Below are positions 37,649 through 49,538 of a stretch of 64,000 nt of DNA, piece after piece. The translations under genes were made by a program, and so were the position numbers. Under the pieces are notes generated by a model. It worked only from the letters and a program-made list of their open reading frames with translations, was not told the origin of the DNA and did no database searches. Origin of the DNA: Linanthus parryae (lineage: Eukaryota; Streptophyta; Magnoliopsida; Ericales; Polemoniaceae); the NCBI GenBank assembly GCA_023055425.1, contig JALGPY010000008.1:18635359-18699358 (forward strand), read 5' to 3'. Every line of letters begins with the position of its first letter. Position 1 is the first letter of the stretch.

Positions 37649-37729
37649 GACGTAGAATCCACCTCTTGGGTAGATCTTAGGCTAGCACCCCTCCTAAGTG
37701 CAATGGAGGTCACCAGCCTAGGCCATAGC

Positions 37730-37934
37730 CAGTGGCGGAGCCAGGAATTGAGTAAAGGGGGGGCACAAATTCAAAAATTAAAATTCACATACAAATTTCA
37801 AATAATGGCGGGGGCACTTTTGTATTTTTGTAAAGGCACAAATGAATATATGTTGGCAAAATAGGAATTTTTTAGTAGTTTTCAAAAAAATGGGGGGACA
37901 AGTGACCCTTAGCCCCTTAATAGCTCTGCCCCTG
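37730..37934. mobile_element. Candidate hAT-like MITE (CAGTGGCGGAGCC type)
   Basis: Starts CAGTGGCGGAGCCAGGAATT and ends with a decayed inverse (AGCTCTGCCCCTG), with GGGGGGxCA blocks inside both ends. This terminus is widespread in plant genomes. The target duplication is not clear; a relative lies at 29945-30130. Confidence 0.6.
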
Positions 37935-38501
37935 GTAGTACTTCCAGTTCCAGAACTTCTAAAAAGTTGTACGACAATAAGGTCTTTCTTGGCTCCATAA
38001 CAAAGAAATTCCAGACAGACATCAAAGCTACAAACAAACATTCTTCACTGATAAAAAAACCTTGTTCTTTTTGTTCATATACCTAGGAAACAACAGCCAA
38101 ATTTGCATATGATTTGTTGAAAGAAGCATTCTCTATATTACTTGCCAAAGATCATCTATCTCTTCTAACTTATCACGAGTTAACCTTTCTCCTTAAAGGG
38201 CAAACATTTTAGTCTTCTGACATCAGTTCTGTCCGAAATCTCCTAATGAGTATCCTGTTTGTTGTTAGTAAGATAAGAAAAGACATCCTACCAGAGCTAT
38301 TGTGAGTCCTGCAGATCATTTTTACTCAATGCAAAAACAATTCCAATAAAATCCAAATGCATAAACATGAATAGCATTAGTGACCTAACACTTCAGCTCC
38401 AATGAACTCCAATAATTTAATCTCAATGTGGATACTAGATTTACTTCTAAAAGGAGTATAGAGTTCAACACAATCACAAAGTAGTTCTGGATACTCTCTA
38501 G

Positions 38502-39648
38502 GCTTGCGTATATACGCAGGCAGGGAGGTGATGGTTGGAGGATTTTGGCCCCTGGTTGCGTATATACGCAGCCTTGCGTATATACGCAGCCAGTTTGACT
38601 TTTTTCCAAAGTCGGTGGACCGATGGCAGTTTCCGTAATTTCTGGCGCACGCGTTTCGGGAAAAAAAGCACTATTTAAAGACTCGTCCAGACTCGTTTTG
38701 AGGACACAATATACACAGAACAGACAGATAGAACACAATACACAGCACAACCGAAGGAGAAGTCGGAGCATCCCCGGAGAGCACGGAAACGTGAATCCAG
38801 ATTCAAGACACCCGTTTGCTCTTCTTCTCTCTCATTCAAAAACTGTGTTATTTACGTGATGAATTTCAGTAGCTAAACTTTTACCTAGGTTCTCGGTGAA
38901 CCTAGGGTTCGTTTTCAGAGATTAGTTCTACGTTTTGACTATGAATTCATGATCGTACTATCTTAATATCAGCAGCTTTATTCGTTATTCTGTCTTTGAA
39001 TTTTACTGTTTATGCATGATCGGAGTCGCGAACCAGAATTGCTACAGACCCGAGCCGATAGGTGAAAACGTCTGGTTAGGGTTAGGAAGAGAAGACAGAA
39101 TTTAGCACCTTACCTCGATGGGCCGACTAGCGAAGGGGAGTTAGGACTAGCCTGAAATCGTTGAGACCAACTGTTAGAGAGTTTGACCCGGGCCATCAGG
39201 ACAGGTTAGAAACCCTAGCAGACTTAGAGCGAGACTGCAGATTTAGGCAGCTTAACAGGAATCCGACAGTCTGCAGGATTGTGATAACGTGCAGGAAATG
39301 AAAAGATACTGCACAATTGGTACGTGGCACGAATAACAAGACTGCTGTGTGTTTTCATGTCAAACAAAGAACGAAAATCGGAAGAACCCTAGGGGATCCC
39401 GGGACCTGGCATCTCAAACCCTAGTTTTACAACCTTAAGATTATTCAGAAAACTTTCACAAAAATATTTACGTTTCGGTTATTTACGTTCAAACTCTCAA
39501 AATATTCCTCCTTTTTACACTCTGTTCGTTAAAACTGACTACTAGAAAAAACCTGCAAAGTCCCTGTGGGATCGATAATCCGAGTTGAAAATACTCTCTA
39601 TATTACTTGATTCGTATACTTGCGAATAGCACGTTAAACTGCGCATCA
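38502..39648 (+). mobile_element. 5' LTR (truncated) of an Athila-type retrotransposon
   Basis: Matches the last 1147 bp of the 3' LTR (45488-46634) with the same length and about 15 differences counted by eye. The first ~956 bp of the LTR are missing. It holds three TGCGTATATACGCA palindromes at 38505-38590, a TATTTAAAG box near 38670, and ends in CGCATCA directly before the primer-binding site. Confidence 0.88.
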
Positions 39649-39654
39649 AGTTTT

Positions 39655-39672
39655 TGGCGCCGTTGCCGCGGA
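39655..39672 (+). other. Primer-binding site complementary to tRNA-Asp
   Basis: TGGCGCCGTTGCCGCGGA lies six bases after the LTR. Its first 14 bases are the complement of the common plant tRNA-Asp 3' end including CCA. The tRNA-Asp gene at 31419-31490 differs by one base (G for A) in that stretch. Confidence 0.85.
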
Positions 39673-39795
39673 CTTTTTAGGGTTTATTTAGTAATCCAAA
39701 TTAATTTTCAGAGTTTTTACTTTTATTTTATTTTATTTTATTTTTTATTTTATTTTTCAGTTATCTCACTGCTCTTGAGATCTCTATTTTTCAGG

Positions 39796-42208
39796 ATGGG
39801 CGACAATACCGAGAAAACGCCAGAACTGCCCGAGACACGTACTCCAGCCGAGATGGCTCGGTACATCGAGGATCTGATCGCAGCAGGATTCGCTGCCCGC
39901 AGCAACCAGAGGACGTATAACAGGTCTGGAAAGGCGCTGGTGGAGAATTTCGAAGTCGCATGAACGAGCTATTGTGGTGCCCGAGATCACCGCAGAACAC
40001 CTCGACATAAAACCATCCACCATCCAGACTGTTCAGACCCTCTGCCCGTTTTATGTCAAAGCCGACGAAGACCCGCACGACTTCATCGGGAAGTTCGAGG
40101 ACTACTGCAACAAAGTCCGGTATAAGAGAGTTGACGCAGAGGCACTTATGCTAATTCTTTTCCCATACTGCCTGTACGGAGTGGCCAACGACTGGCTCGA
40201 ATCCCGACCACCCAGGTCCATCACAACATGGGAGGGGTGTGTCACCGATTTTCTGGCCAAATTTTACCCCGCCTCCCGGGTCATCCAGTTACAAAGCGAG
40301 ATTCTGTCATTCAAGCAGAAGACAGGGGAGACGGTGGTAGACGCATGGGACAGATTGATGAGATTGGTGAAAAAGTGCCCAAACCACGGTTTTGGAGACC
40401 CGAAGATCCTGCAGGTATTCTACCATGCCCTAAACAGGGAGAGTGCTGACAGGGTTGACAGAGAAGCCGGAGGAAACTTCCTGTACCATGTGGACAAGGA
40501 CGGTGCCTATGAGCTGATGAAGCAATTAGCCAAACAGGACACTCGCCTGTTTGACGATCGCAGGATCACGGCCCGAGCCGAGCCAGTGGCAGACGACCGG
40601 ATAGACAATTTGGCCAAGATCGTTCAAGATTTGGTCAAGAAAGTTTACTCAGAAAAGAAGACTGTTGCAGTGGTGGACGGGCCAGATTTGGACACAGCCA
40701 TTGAGGGGCTCAGAAACGAAGATGCCAATTACGTACAGCAGCAGTGGGATCCGAGCCGGTACAGACCGGGCAAGAGAGATCATCCCGGGTTCTGGTACGG
40801 AAACCAGAATTCTGAAGTTTATGCACCGGGATTCCAGCACAGGCCATCGGCCCAACAGGCGGCACCGACACCGCAGGTTCAGCCGGGCCCATCTGCAGAG
40901 CAGTACGACGCCCAGATGAAGAAGATCGAGTCCATGTTTCAGACCATGGAGTCCCGGTTCGCGCATATGGATGCCCTGACAGCCGACATGCAGACGACCA
41001 AAATGTCACTGCGCGCTTTGGAGGTACAAGTAGGGCATTTAGCACAGCAGCTAACTGTGAGAGCACCAGGGAACTTACCCTCAACCACAGTAAATAATCC
41101 ACGTGCTCAGGTCAATGCCATCACCACTCGGAGTGGGTTAGTACTACAAGATCCGCCGTATCCTAGCCATGCACGTGCAGAAAAGTCGAAGGAAATCGAG
41201 CGCGAAGTATTTGGCCAGGATAACAGCTCAGCCGACCGCCCCCAGCCGAAGGGCTCGGTTGAGCTGGATGCAGTGCAGAACGAGAAGGAAGCAGAAACAG
41301 TACCTATCTCCAAGGAGGTACCGTATCCTTTGAAGACACGAAAGAGGGATGATAGCAAGGACTACGCCAGATTTCTCGAGATTTTCAAACAGCTGAAGAT
41401 CAACATACCCTTTGCGGAGGCGTTGGCAAAGATGCCCACTTATGCCAAGTTCCTCAAAGATATTTTGTATGGACGGAAACGTATGAGTGATTTCGAGACA
41501 ATAAATCTGACGGCAGAAGTGAGCAATTGTGTGAAGAATGGGCTACCGAGGAAGAGAAAGGACCCTGGCAGTTTTGTTATCCCGGTGACCCTAGGTAATG
41601 CTTACACAGGAAATGCTCTGTGTGACCTAGGGGCCAGTATCAATCTGATGCCTTTGTCGATTTTCAAAACTTTGAAAATCGGTGAACTCAGGCCCACCAG
41701 AGTCAAGCTGCAGATGGCGGACAGATCCGTGAAGCAGGCTTACAGAGTTATTGAAGATATTCTGGTGAAAGTCGGAGAATTAATTTTTCCGGCTGATTTT
41801 GTAATTCTGGACATGGAGGCAGGAGATGTACCGCTCATTCTGGGCAGACCGTTTCTGGCCACTGGAGAAGCCATGATAAACTGCAAGAGCGGAGAACTGA
41901 CCATGCAGATTAATGAAGACAAGGTGAAGTTCAACGTTTTCAAAAATCTGCAACTACCGAATTATTACGAGCATGAAGACATCTTCGTAGTGAAGGTAGT
42001 CGAAGAAGGCTGGGAAAACGAGGAGATGGACGAGCTATGGGCAGAGATTGACAGAGTGGACAGAGAGAACGGGGAGAGATTCCAGGAGGAGCAGGCCATG
42101 CAAGCTGAAAACCGGACCAGTTTACAGCTGGACGGAAAACTGGGCAGAAATTGGCCCTGGTCCCGTCACTCAAAGAGCCACCGACCCGAGAGCTTAAACC
42201 GCTCCTGA
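39796..42208 (+). pseudogene. Athila-type gag-protease, frameshifted and cut off before RT
   Basis: An ATG at 39796 opens gag (MGDNTEKTPELPETRTPAEM). A one-base frameshift near 39960 moves the frame to a 744-codon stretch. That stretch has the retrotransposon gag domain (PHDFIGKFEDYC … WLESRPPRSITTWE … FLAKFYPASR), a long linker with AQVNAITTRSGL, and an Athila-style retropepsin with the active site CDLGASINLMPLSIFKTL (about 41629-41682) and a second LILGRPFLATGEAMI block. Near 42150 the frame slips again into PPTRELKPLLSH, the usual lead-in to RT, then jumps straight to the integrase tail. RT, RNase H and the integrase core are absent, so it is non-autonomous. High GC contrasts with surrounding DNA. 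Confidence 0.9.
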
Positions 42209-42210
42209 GC

Positions 42211-42474
42211 CATCAAAGTTCAGCACAACCAAAGCAGTTTCAAGAAGGGCAGGAAGTACTTCTCGGTGAGTCTCGGAAGCAGCTTTTCCCGGGAAAATCG
42301 AGATCTCGGTGGTCAGGACCGTTTATCATCAAAGAGGTATTTTCATGGGACGCGGTCGAATTGGAGAATCCGCATGACAGTACAACTTGCAGGGTGAGAG
42401 GAAACCGGGTCAAGCCATATCTGGGTTCGGAAGCAGACATCAAGGTAGACCCTGACGGTTTTGACGTCCCTTGA
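42211..42474 (+). pseudogene. Integrase C-terminal remnant of the same element
   Basis: Encodes FQEGQEVLLGESRKQLFPGK, then RSRWSGPFIIKEVFSWDAVE and NRVKPYLGSE, the C-terminal region of gypsy integrase, ending TGA at 42472-42474. It is joined to the pre-RT sequence at about 42220, marking a deletion of roughly the RT-RH-IN core. Confidence 0.88.
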
Positions 42475-43860
42475 GAAAACATGAGGTAACTGGGTCGGGC
42501 CGTCGACCGTAAATTACAAGCGCTGGTTGGGAGGCAACCCAACGTAGTAATTTTAAATTATTTCAGGTTTATTTTCAGTTTTGAATTTTGAGAGAGGTAA
42601 GATGAGTGGGTATTGACTTTGAATTGAGCGTGTGCAGATACAGCAAAACAGAGAACGGGCAGAGAAAGGGAAAGAGGAAGAAAGAGAAAAATAAAATGAA
42701 AATAATAATAAAAAAATACTCTGCTGGTTGCGTATATACGCAACCCTGCGTATATACGCAACCAGGGGAGATTTTTTTTTTCCAAAAAAATAAAAAAAAA
42801 AAATTTTTTTACCTGCTGTTTGTGTATATACGCAACCCTGCGTATATACGCAGTCAGCAACGAAAATCTGGAATTTTGAAAAAAAAAACAATCGTTGTCA
42901 AAATTTTCCCTGTTTGCGTAGATACGCAGGAGACTGCGTATATACGCAGGCAGAAGAAGAAAAAAAAATAATATATTTTTCGCAGACAGCAACACGTTTT
43001 TGCCCCATTTTTCTCTTTCTACCTCCATACACAGATCCGTGAAGTTTGATGCGAATTCAGAAAATTTCGTACAAGGAAAGGCAGATTTTCAAAATCTTGA
43101 AGAATCGACCCCGGTGTGTTCTGGCACACTCGACCGTCACAGGGACTCGTACGAGTTGGGGATTTTTCAGGAACAGTTTTTCTGCAGAACGGAGCAATCG
43201 ACCCCGGTGTACGGAAGTATACTCGACCATATGGGAGCACATTGTCAAACACATTTGGTGGAGTGATAGTCCATAGGGGACCTCACGTCCTGCCTCGCGC
43301 CTTAGGTCCACTAGTGAGCCCCGTTGATCCATTATCCTTTTCTTGGTAACCGTTTAACCTAGGAAGCCGTTTTTTGATACTCGCATCATTGTTAGTATTT
43401 TTACCTTTCCTACGCCTCATGGCACGAGGGAGTTGAGTTGAGGGGAATTTTCTGGGGTAGAGCAGAATTGTCATATTTGATAGTGGATGAGCTTTATTTT
43501 TATATTTGAGGGTGTGTAAGGGTGAGATAGTGACGGCAGCACACTTCGGTGTGGCGGTGACTCACGACATTACACCGTGAGCACAGGAGGAGAGTCGTAG
43601 TGCGTAAATTTTCTGCACGCCATGGGAAACTTGGGGTTGACAGGGTTATTTGGAGGACGCGCTGTGCGATTTAGACATCCATGGAGTGAGGAGGATCGGT
43701 TGGAAAAGCGCGATTATTTTACAAATTGACTACATGGTTCGAAATTAGTGTGGAGGTGGTCGTTTCAGATTTTATTTCAGTATTTTTCTGCCACCCCACG
43801 TTTTTTGGTTTATCATAGAGTTGGCCTGGTTTATATTATTGCTGTTTATTGTGTTGCCCC

Positions 43861-43893
<33 letters not shown>

Positions 43894-44531
43894 GAAACGA
43901 AAAAAAGTATCAAAGGAAGAAAATTCAGGGTGCTTAATTTTTGTTTCAAAACGCCAGGCCGGCAATTTTTATCACAGTTTCACATTCGTTCACAATTGTG
44001 GCCGCGAGAACGGCAATTACACCGGGACTGGGGAAATTGAGTGTCTAGAATCTTAGGGGATTTGGGTCAGTTTCCGTCATCTTGGTGAGGGAGTGTGAGG
44101 TTGGGGTATGTGTGAGTGTGCTGTGACGTTTAGGACATCGCTTCTAAATGACTTATCATACCGTCCCAAAGCCGGCAGATTTACATTACACCCGGAGTAA
44201 AAGCACGGAAGGTGTGCGTTAGGGATACGTTCGGGTTGCGTGCAAAAGCGGAAGTAAAGTGGTGTTCGTGCTTGTTCCTATCCTAGGCTGGCCGCGAGTT
44301 CTTCCGATCACCGCAGTTTCTGAAATCGAGGGGAATATGAGAACTCGATGATGTTCAGTTTGAGTTGAAGAGATTGCCCAGTCTCACCAAAAATATACAC
44401 TGTTTTTACCATAATAATACTATTTTTAAATAAATGCAGTTACACCGCTCTGGATTGATTCGGGATAGTATGCATTGGTAGTATATTGCTGGAGTTTGCT
44501 CGGGACGAGCAAAGTTTAGTGTGGGGGTATT
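42475..44531. other. Long non-coding 3' region of the Athila-type element
   Basis: About 2 kb between integrase and 3' LTR, typical of Athila-like elements, where an env-like gene may sit; none is seen here. It holds six paired palindromes of the TGCGTATATACGCA type at 42728-42950, several A runs (about 30 A at 43863-43892), and two similar segments starting TCGACCCCGGTGT at 43086 and 43198. A purine-rich GTGTGGGGGT just before 44532 is the likely polypurine tract. Confidence 0.75.
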
Positions 44532-46634
44532 TGATAACGCCCAAATAGGGGGTTATTTTTATAGCCTGAAAAGATGTGTATGTGTGCTGGAAAGCCGCGT
44601 TTTAGCCAGAATTCACCCTCGGAAAGCCTCGGTTTTAGGAACTAGACGTTTATTAGCTCTTCGTAAATTTCTGCATGTTTCGTACTTTTATTGGATATGA
44701 TCGCGGGTTTTTTCATGTTTTTACAAGAACAGGTCCGGAAAGCGCATTGGGATGCGTGCCGAGACAGAATCGGGTTCGCCTAACGTGCAGAAAATGCTCG
44801 GAGCAGAATTTGACCGAGACTGGTACAAAGGAGAGTGAACGGAAAGACTGGAGGAAAAACGAGCAGTGAAAACCGACCGAGGAAGCTGAAAACGCCAAAC
44901 CGAGAATCGCCGAGATGCGCTCGGTTGACAATATCTTGAGCTTGACTTGGAATTTTAAAGTGAAACCAGGGGCAAAAGAACGGAGACGTCAAGGGCTTTC
45001 CGAAAACAGGTTATAATGCTGAAACAGAGTCCGGCCGAAAAACCGACTCCCGTTAAGTGTGGAACCTCGACAGGACACGCCCAAGTAGGAGTCTCGGTTC
45101 CCGATGCCTGGAGTCATGAGCAGCTAATATAGGGTCGTGACGATTTCCGGGACAGTTTTGGCCTAGGGGTATTTTGGTCATTTTGGCACCGGGCCCGGGT
45201 TTCCGGAGTCAAGTTCAGATTTTGCCTCCCAAATTCAGTCAGCAGTTTTCCTATGGCCAGAGTCAGGATTGGGCAGAATTTGGAGCGGTTTTGACCCAGG
45301 GGTATTTTGGTAATTTTGACAAGTTTCGGGTCAAAACGCAAGACGGGAACACGGGAAAGCAGGTAGACACCAAGGAAGGCAAACCGGAGATTTCAGGCAG
45401 AAGTGTGGGACCCAGGAGACCCAACCGGGCCCACCAAAGGACCAACCAAGGGCCACCATCACACCCCCTGGTTGCGTATGTACGCAGCCTTGCGTATATA
45501 CGCAGGCGGGGAGGTGATGGTTGGAGGATTTTGGCCCGTGGTTGCGTATATACGCAGCCTTGCGTATATACGCAGCCAGTTTGACTTTTTTCCAAAGTCG
45601 GTGGACCGATGGCAGTTTCTGTAATTTCTGGCGCACGCGTTTCGGGAAAAACAGCACTATTTAAAGACTCGTCCAGACTCGTTTTGAGGACACAATATAC
45701 ACAGAACAGACAGATAGAACACAATACACAGCACAACCGAAGGAGAAGTCGGAGCATCCCCGGAGAGCACGGAAACGTGAATCCAGATTCAAGACACCCG
45801 TTTGCTCTTCTTCTCTCTCATTCAAAAATTGTGTTATTTACGTGATGAATTTCAGTAGCTAAACTTTTACCTAGGTTCTCGGTGAACCTAGGGTTCGTTT
45901 TCAGAGATTAGTTCTACGTTTTGACTATGAATTCATGATCGTACTATCTTAATATCAGCAGCTTTATTCGTTATTCTGTCTTTGAATTTTACTGTTTATG
46001 CATGATCGGAGTCGCGAACCAGAATTGCTACAGACCCGAGCCGTTAGGTGAAAACGTCTGGTTGGGGTTAGGAAGAGAAGACAGAATTTAGCACCTTACC
46101 CCGATGGGCCGACTAGCGAAGGGGAGTTAGGACTAGCCTGAAATCGTTGAGACCAACTGTTAGAGAGTTTGACCCGGGCCATCAGGACAGGTTAGAAACC
46201 CTAGCAGACTTAGAGAGAGACTGCAGATTTAGGCAGCTTAACAGGAATCCGACAGTCTGCAGGATTGTGATAACGTGCAGGAAAAGAAAAGATACTGCAC
46301 AATTGGTACGTGGCACGGATAACAAGACTGCTGTGTGTTTTCATGTCAAACAAAGAACGAAAATCTGAAGAACCCTAGGGGATCCCGGGACCTAGCATCT
46401 CAAACCCTAGTTTTACAACCTTAAGATTATTCAGAAAACTTTCACAAAAATATTTACGTTTCGGTTATTTACGTTCAAACTCTCAAAATATTCCTCCTTT
46501 TTACACTATGTTCGTTAAAACTGATTACTAGAAAAAACCTGCAAAGTCCCTGTGGGATCGATAATCCGAGTTGAAAATACTCTCTATATTACTTGATTCG
46601 TATACTTGCGAATAGCACGTTAAACTGCGCATCA
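44532..46634 (+). mobile_element. 3' LTR of the Athila-type element (2103 bp)
   Basis: Starts TGATAACGCCCAAATAGG after the polypurine tract and ends CGCATCA. It includes four TGCGTA(T/G)(A/G)TACGCA palindromes in two pairs at 45474-45576, a TATTTAAAG box near 45657, and the complete counterpart of the truncated 5' LTR. The first ~950 bp show what the 5' LTR has lost. Confidence 0.9.
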
Positions 46635-46639
46635 CACAG

Positions 46640-47143
46640 GTGTTTCCTTGGCATTCACGCATGTGGATATCTCAGCTTCCCACAAAAATGAGAGTGTTTA
46701 TGTACAAACTGTCCCATCATGCTATTCCTACCGACGACCGGATTACCTCGCTAGGAATACCTCTTGTCTCAAGATGTTCATGTTGTAGTACCCCTTCTTC
46801 GGAAACTATTGATCACCTATTTGTCTCTGGAACTTGTACTAGAGGGGTTTCGAACACCTTTCGACCTTTGTTCACTGGCCCACTCCCCAGTACCATACAT
46901 AGTATGCTTCTCCTTGGGTGGGGTCATACAAGTATGCCTACTCAAATTCATTTTCTTCGAACAGTGGCATCGACTATCATTTGTTGGGTGCTCTGGACGG
47001 CTAGAAATCGGGCTATCTTTGAGAATCAACAAATGTCGTTTCCCTCTGTAGATAGTGGATCCCAGGCAGATCCCTCATTGTCCATGTGGCAGCCATCCAA
47101 GAGCTTCGACGGTACTCCACTATTACTCTATCCTTACTCTTAA
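46640..47143 (+). pseudogene. LINE reverse-transcriptase zinc-binding fragment
   Basis: One open frame reads WISQLPTKMRVFMYKLSHHA, IPTDDRITSLGIPLVSRCSC and CCSTPSSETIDHLF, then ICWVLWTARNRAIFENQQMS. This is the zf-RVT-type region at the end of plant L1 LINE ORF2. It begins within six bases of the 3' LTR end, so the retrotransposon or a deletion broke this LINE; no matching 5' portion is found left of 38502. The RNase H end is missing. Confidence 0.8.
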
Positions 47144-47640
47144 TATTCATACTTATCCATATGGGGGTTGTGAGACAGGGTTGCCCACGATACTAACCGC
47201 GCGGGAGCTGTGGGGTTCAAGTGGCTTGGAGGTTAGAGTAAGGCACGTCGCGCGCAACCCTTGTCAATTGTCTGGGAGATCTGATGAACACATGCCCTAT
47301 ATACACGGATAACAGTTGGGACGTGCCCTACATACACGAACGATCGTGTAACGTTTCCTATATATACGGGTAACGTGCTGTGAACGAGGCGATTATCTCG
47401 CCATTAGTTAAGGCCTCATTAACCCCTCGTAACGGCACTCCTGTACCCTATATATAAGTACGTTGGCCTTCCTTAGCAACTCTCGGATCCTTTGCTAATC
47501 ATCAGCTGTCTCTCTCTCAATCAGTTGACAAGAGCTTACTCTTCCCCTATACTTTTATTCTCAGTCTCTCTGTGCACTGTTCTTGTTCTTATTCTTATTC
47601 GTATTCTCATTCTCTACGGCAGCAGTCCCCTTTATTGCAA
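47144..47640. promoter_or_regulatory. Promoter-like region with repeated TATA-containing motif
   Basis: Three spaced copies of a CCTA(T/C)ATA(C/T)ACG motif (near 47290, 47325 and 47358) are followed by a strong CCCTATATATAAGTACG at about 47447. Then comes a pyrimidine-rich leader-like stretch. It resembles an LTR or promoter remnant, but no downstream gene was found. Confidence 0.35.
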
Positions 47641-48812
47641 AGGATGGAGAATTTCATTCTTTCTCAGTTTTGAGTTAGAAAATCTGAACTAGAGAAGTTG
47701 TTGTATTAGGAACTAATTGTTAGTTGACGTAGTTGGTGATTATTTTCGGAAAAATAAATATTGGAAAGCAGAACAAAATGCAAACCAAATGGATTACCGA
47801 AGACAGAACATGAATTGATCACTGGAGACTGAAACCGGCGACAGAAACGAATGAAGAAACCAAGACGAACATCACTTTCCGCCTCCGGTGATCAAATCGT
47901 GAAGATAGAGAGATCACCACTACCACTCCGTCCCATGATCACTTTGACCGAGTGATAGTGATGACAAAATGATGCAAATTTTTACTTATTTTTTCACCAT
48001 GTTATTGACCACTTCAATTTTGCTATTCAAATCGCCGGGTCATAGTAACTCAGAGAATAGTGATAAAAGTCAAACTGGGGAGCAAAGGCTGGGGCAATGT
48101 AGTACTTATGTTCGTAGCCTAGCATAGCTAAACCGGTGGGACCTCAATTATGCAAATTCAAAGTTATTTATTGGAAGGACCTCAATTATGCTGTGAACTT
48201 ACAATAAGCATACAACAAGCATTTTGAGTCAACAAAAGGTCACTTACCCCTTCACATAAGACCATCCAGCAGCAAAAACATAGAACTCGCAGAAACAATT
48301 GCACTCGCTCTCTGGCAGAAACAATTTTTCACATTTTACACTTGGCACTGGGTGGGGGCTTTGGGTCCTGCAATTCCAACTCATCATGATTGAATCACCT
48401 GAGACAAAATGTGATTGGACCACCAGAGACGCAAACGCGGGACAAGGAACATGTTCTTAGCATAGCCCAGCCCGGTCTTGCCAAGACAACAACAAATTAA
48501 TGGAGATTGTAGTGAGAACTTCGATGTGGGCTAGGTTATTTATTCTCAGTCTTTTTTGTTTTTTCTTACTAAAGTCCGATGTGGCCAAATGCCAAATACT
48601 GTTACTCCTATCTAACTTTGAATGAATGAATGCAACCTCTTATACTCTCTCTGCAATACCAATTGTACTGATGAGTTCACTTGTCTCGTGTCTTCTTCTC
48701 TTCTTACGATCTCTAGTGTGCACTCCTTTTCCAGCCTTTTTGTCCAAAGACCAAGTCCCGATTCTCCTTTCTTTTTTGACAAAAACAAACTGCCCCCTCG
48801 CTCATAGTTCGA
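47641..48812. repeat. Degenerate duplicated segments, left of the Mutator-like element
   Basis: 47640-47790 matches 60185-60310 (GAGAATTTCATTCTTT and AAAGCAGAACAAAAT). 48135-48220 matches 60335-60380. 48525-48740 matches 58395-58545 and 36785-36920. No conserved frame. Confidence 0.65.
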
Positions 48813-49167
48813 TATTATTTATGGTAAAATACATTTTCCACCCTCCAATTATGGAGAAAAGACATTTTACCCCCTGATTTATGGAAAAAGACATTTTGCA
48901 CCCCTGTAAGTGGATGGAGTTAACGGAATTGGTTAGATGACATATTTAACCTCACTTAAAGGAAAAATTACACTACTATATAGATATTTTGTTCTCCCAA
49001 TCCTCTCATTTGTAACCCAGTATCTGTCTCCTCTCTCATCCTCTCATTTCTTCTCCTTATCCTCATCGGGTTAGTTTGGATGGTCGGTTTTTTGGTTTTT
49101 ATTAAACTTTAATCACAAATGTTTGGCTGCGTTTAGTTTTTTTTTTTTTTTTGTTTTTTGGATCAAT

Positions 49168-49323
49168 CCGGTGTACGGGTTTAATACACCCGGGCACCGG
49201 TTTGTTTAAAATCAATATAAATGCATAATGTGATTTACCGGTGCACTGGGTGATAAACCCGGGCACCGGTTGGTTGCATGCGGCCATATTCCGGTGCCCG
49301 GGTGAATATTCCGGTGCCCGGGT
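49168..49323 (+). promoter_or_regulatory. CCGGTGCCCGGGT array 1, upstream of SANT gene A
   Basis: Six 13-mers: two inward-facing pairs (49168/49188 and 49238/49257, the first member of each mutated) and a direct pair (49291 and 49311, 20 bp apart). A TATTTAAA box follows at 49352-49359. Confidence 0.85.
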
Positions 49324-49538
49324 ATATCCTCTCCATTATTGCTCCTCCGCCTATTTAAAGACATGCGGAGGGTTGAGAAGATCACCCACACTCTCGAAGC
49401 TGTTCTCAAAATACTCTCTCTGTAATTCTTTCTACCAAGTTCTTTGCCTTACGCTGTATAGTAATTCCGTTCCCTTTATCATATCAATCTGTTTTAGTCA
49501 TATTATTAATTTGTACTTTGAATTTCAGGCATAAGAAA

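Larger units (their letters stand above)
35611..38501. repeat. Intergenic built of degenerate duplicated segments
   Basis: 35611-35780 matches 31240-31400 (CATCCATTGAGCGATAAACA). 35815-36330 matches 57796-58250 (CCTCCACCTATCAGCTTTGG-type text, then GCTTTGGCTCCACAAA). 37205-37350 repeats the second half (GATACCATCTGGGCTTTGG). 36785-36920 matches segments at 32795, 48525 and 58395 (CCAATGCCTACTACT). No frame is conserved between copies, so they appear non-coding. 37935-38501 shows nothing recognisable. Confidence 0.65.

Noticed and set aside
42475..44531. Env-like gene expected in some Athila elements
   Set aside because: No frame with a signal peptide or membrane segments of plausible length is present; frames are short and repeat-rich.
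47160..47640. Possible endogenous pararetrovirus promoter
   Set aside because: No coat, movement or reverse transcriptase domain of that family is nearby; only TATA-like motifs support it.
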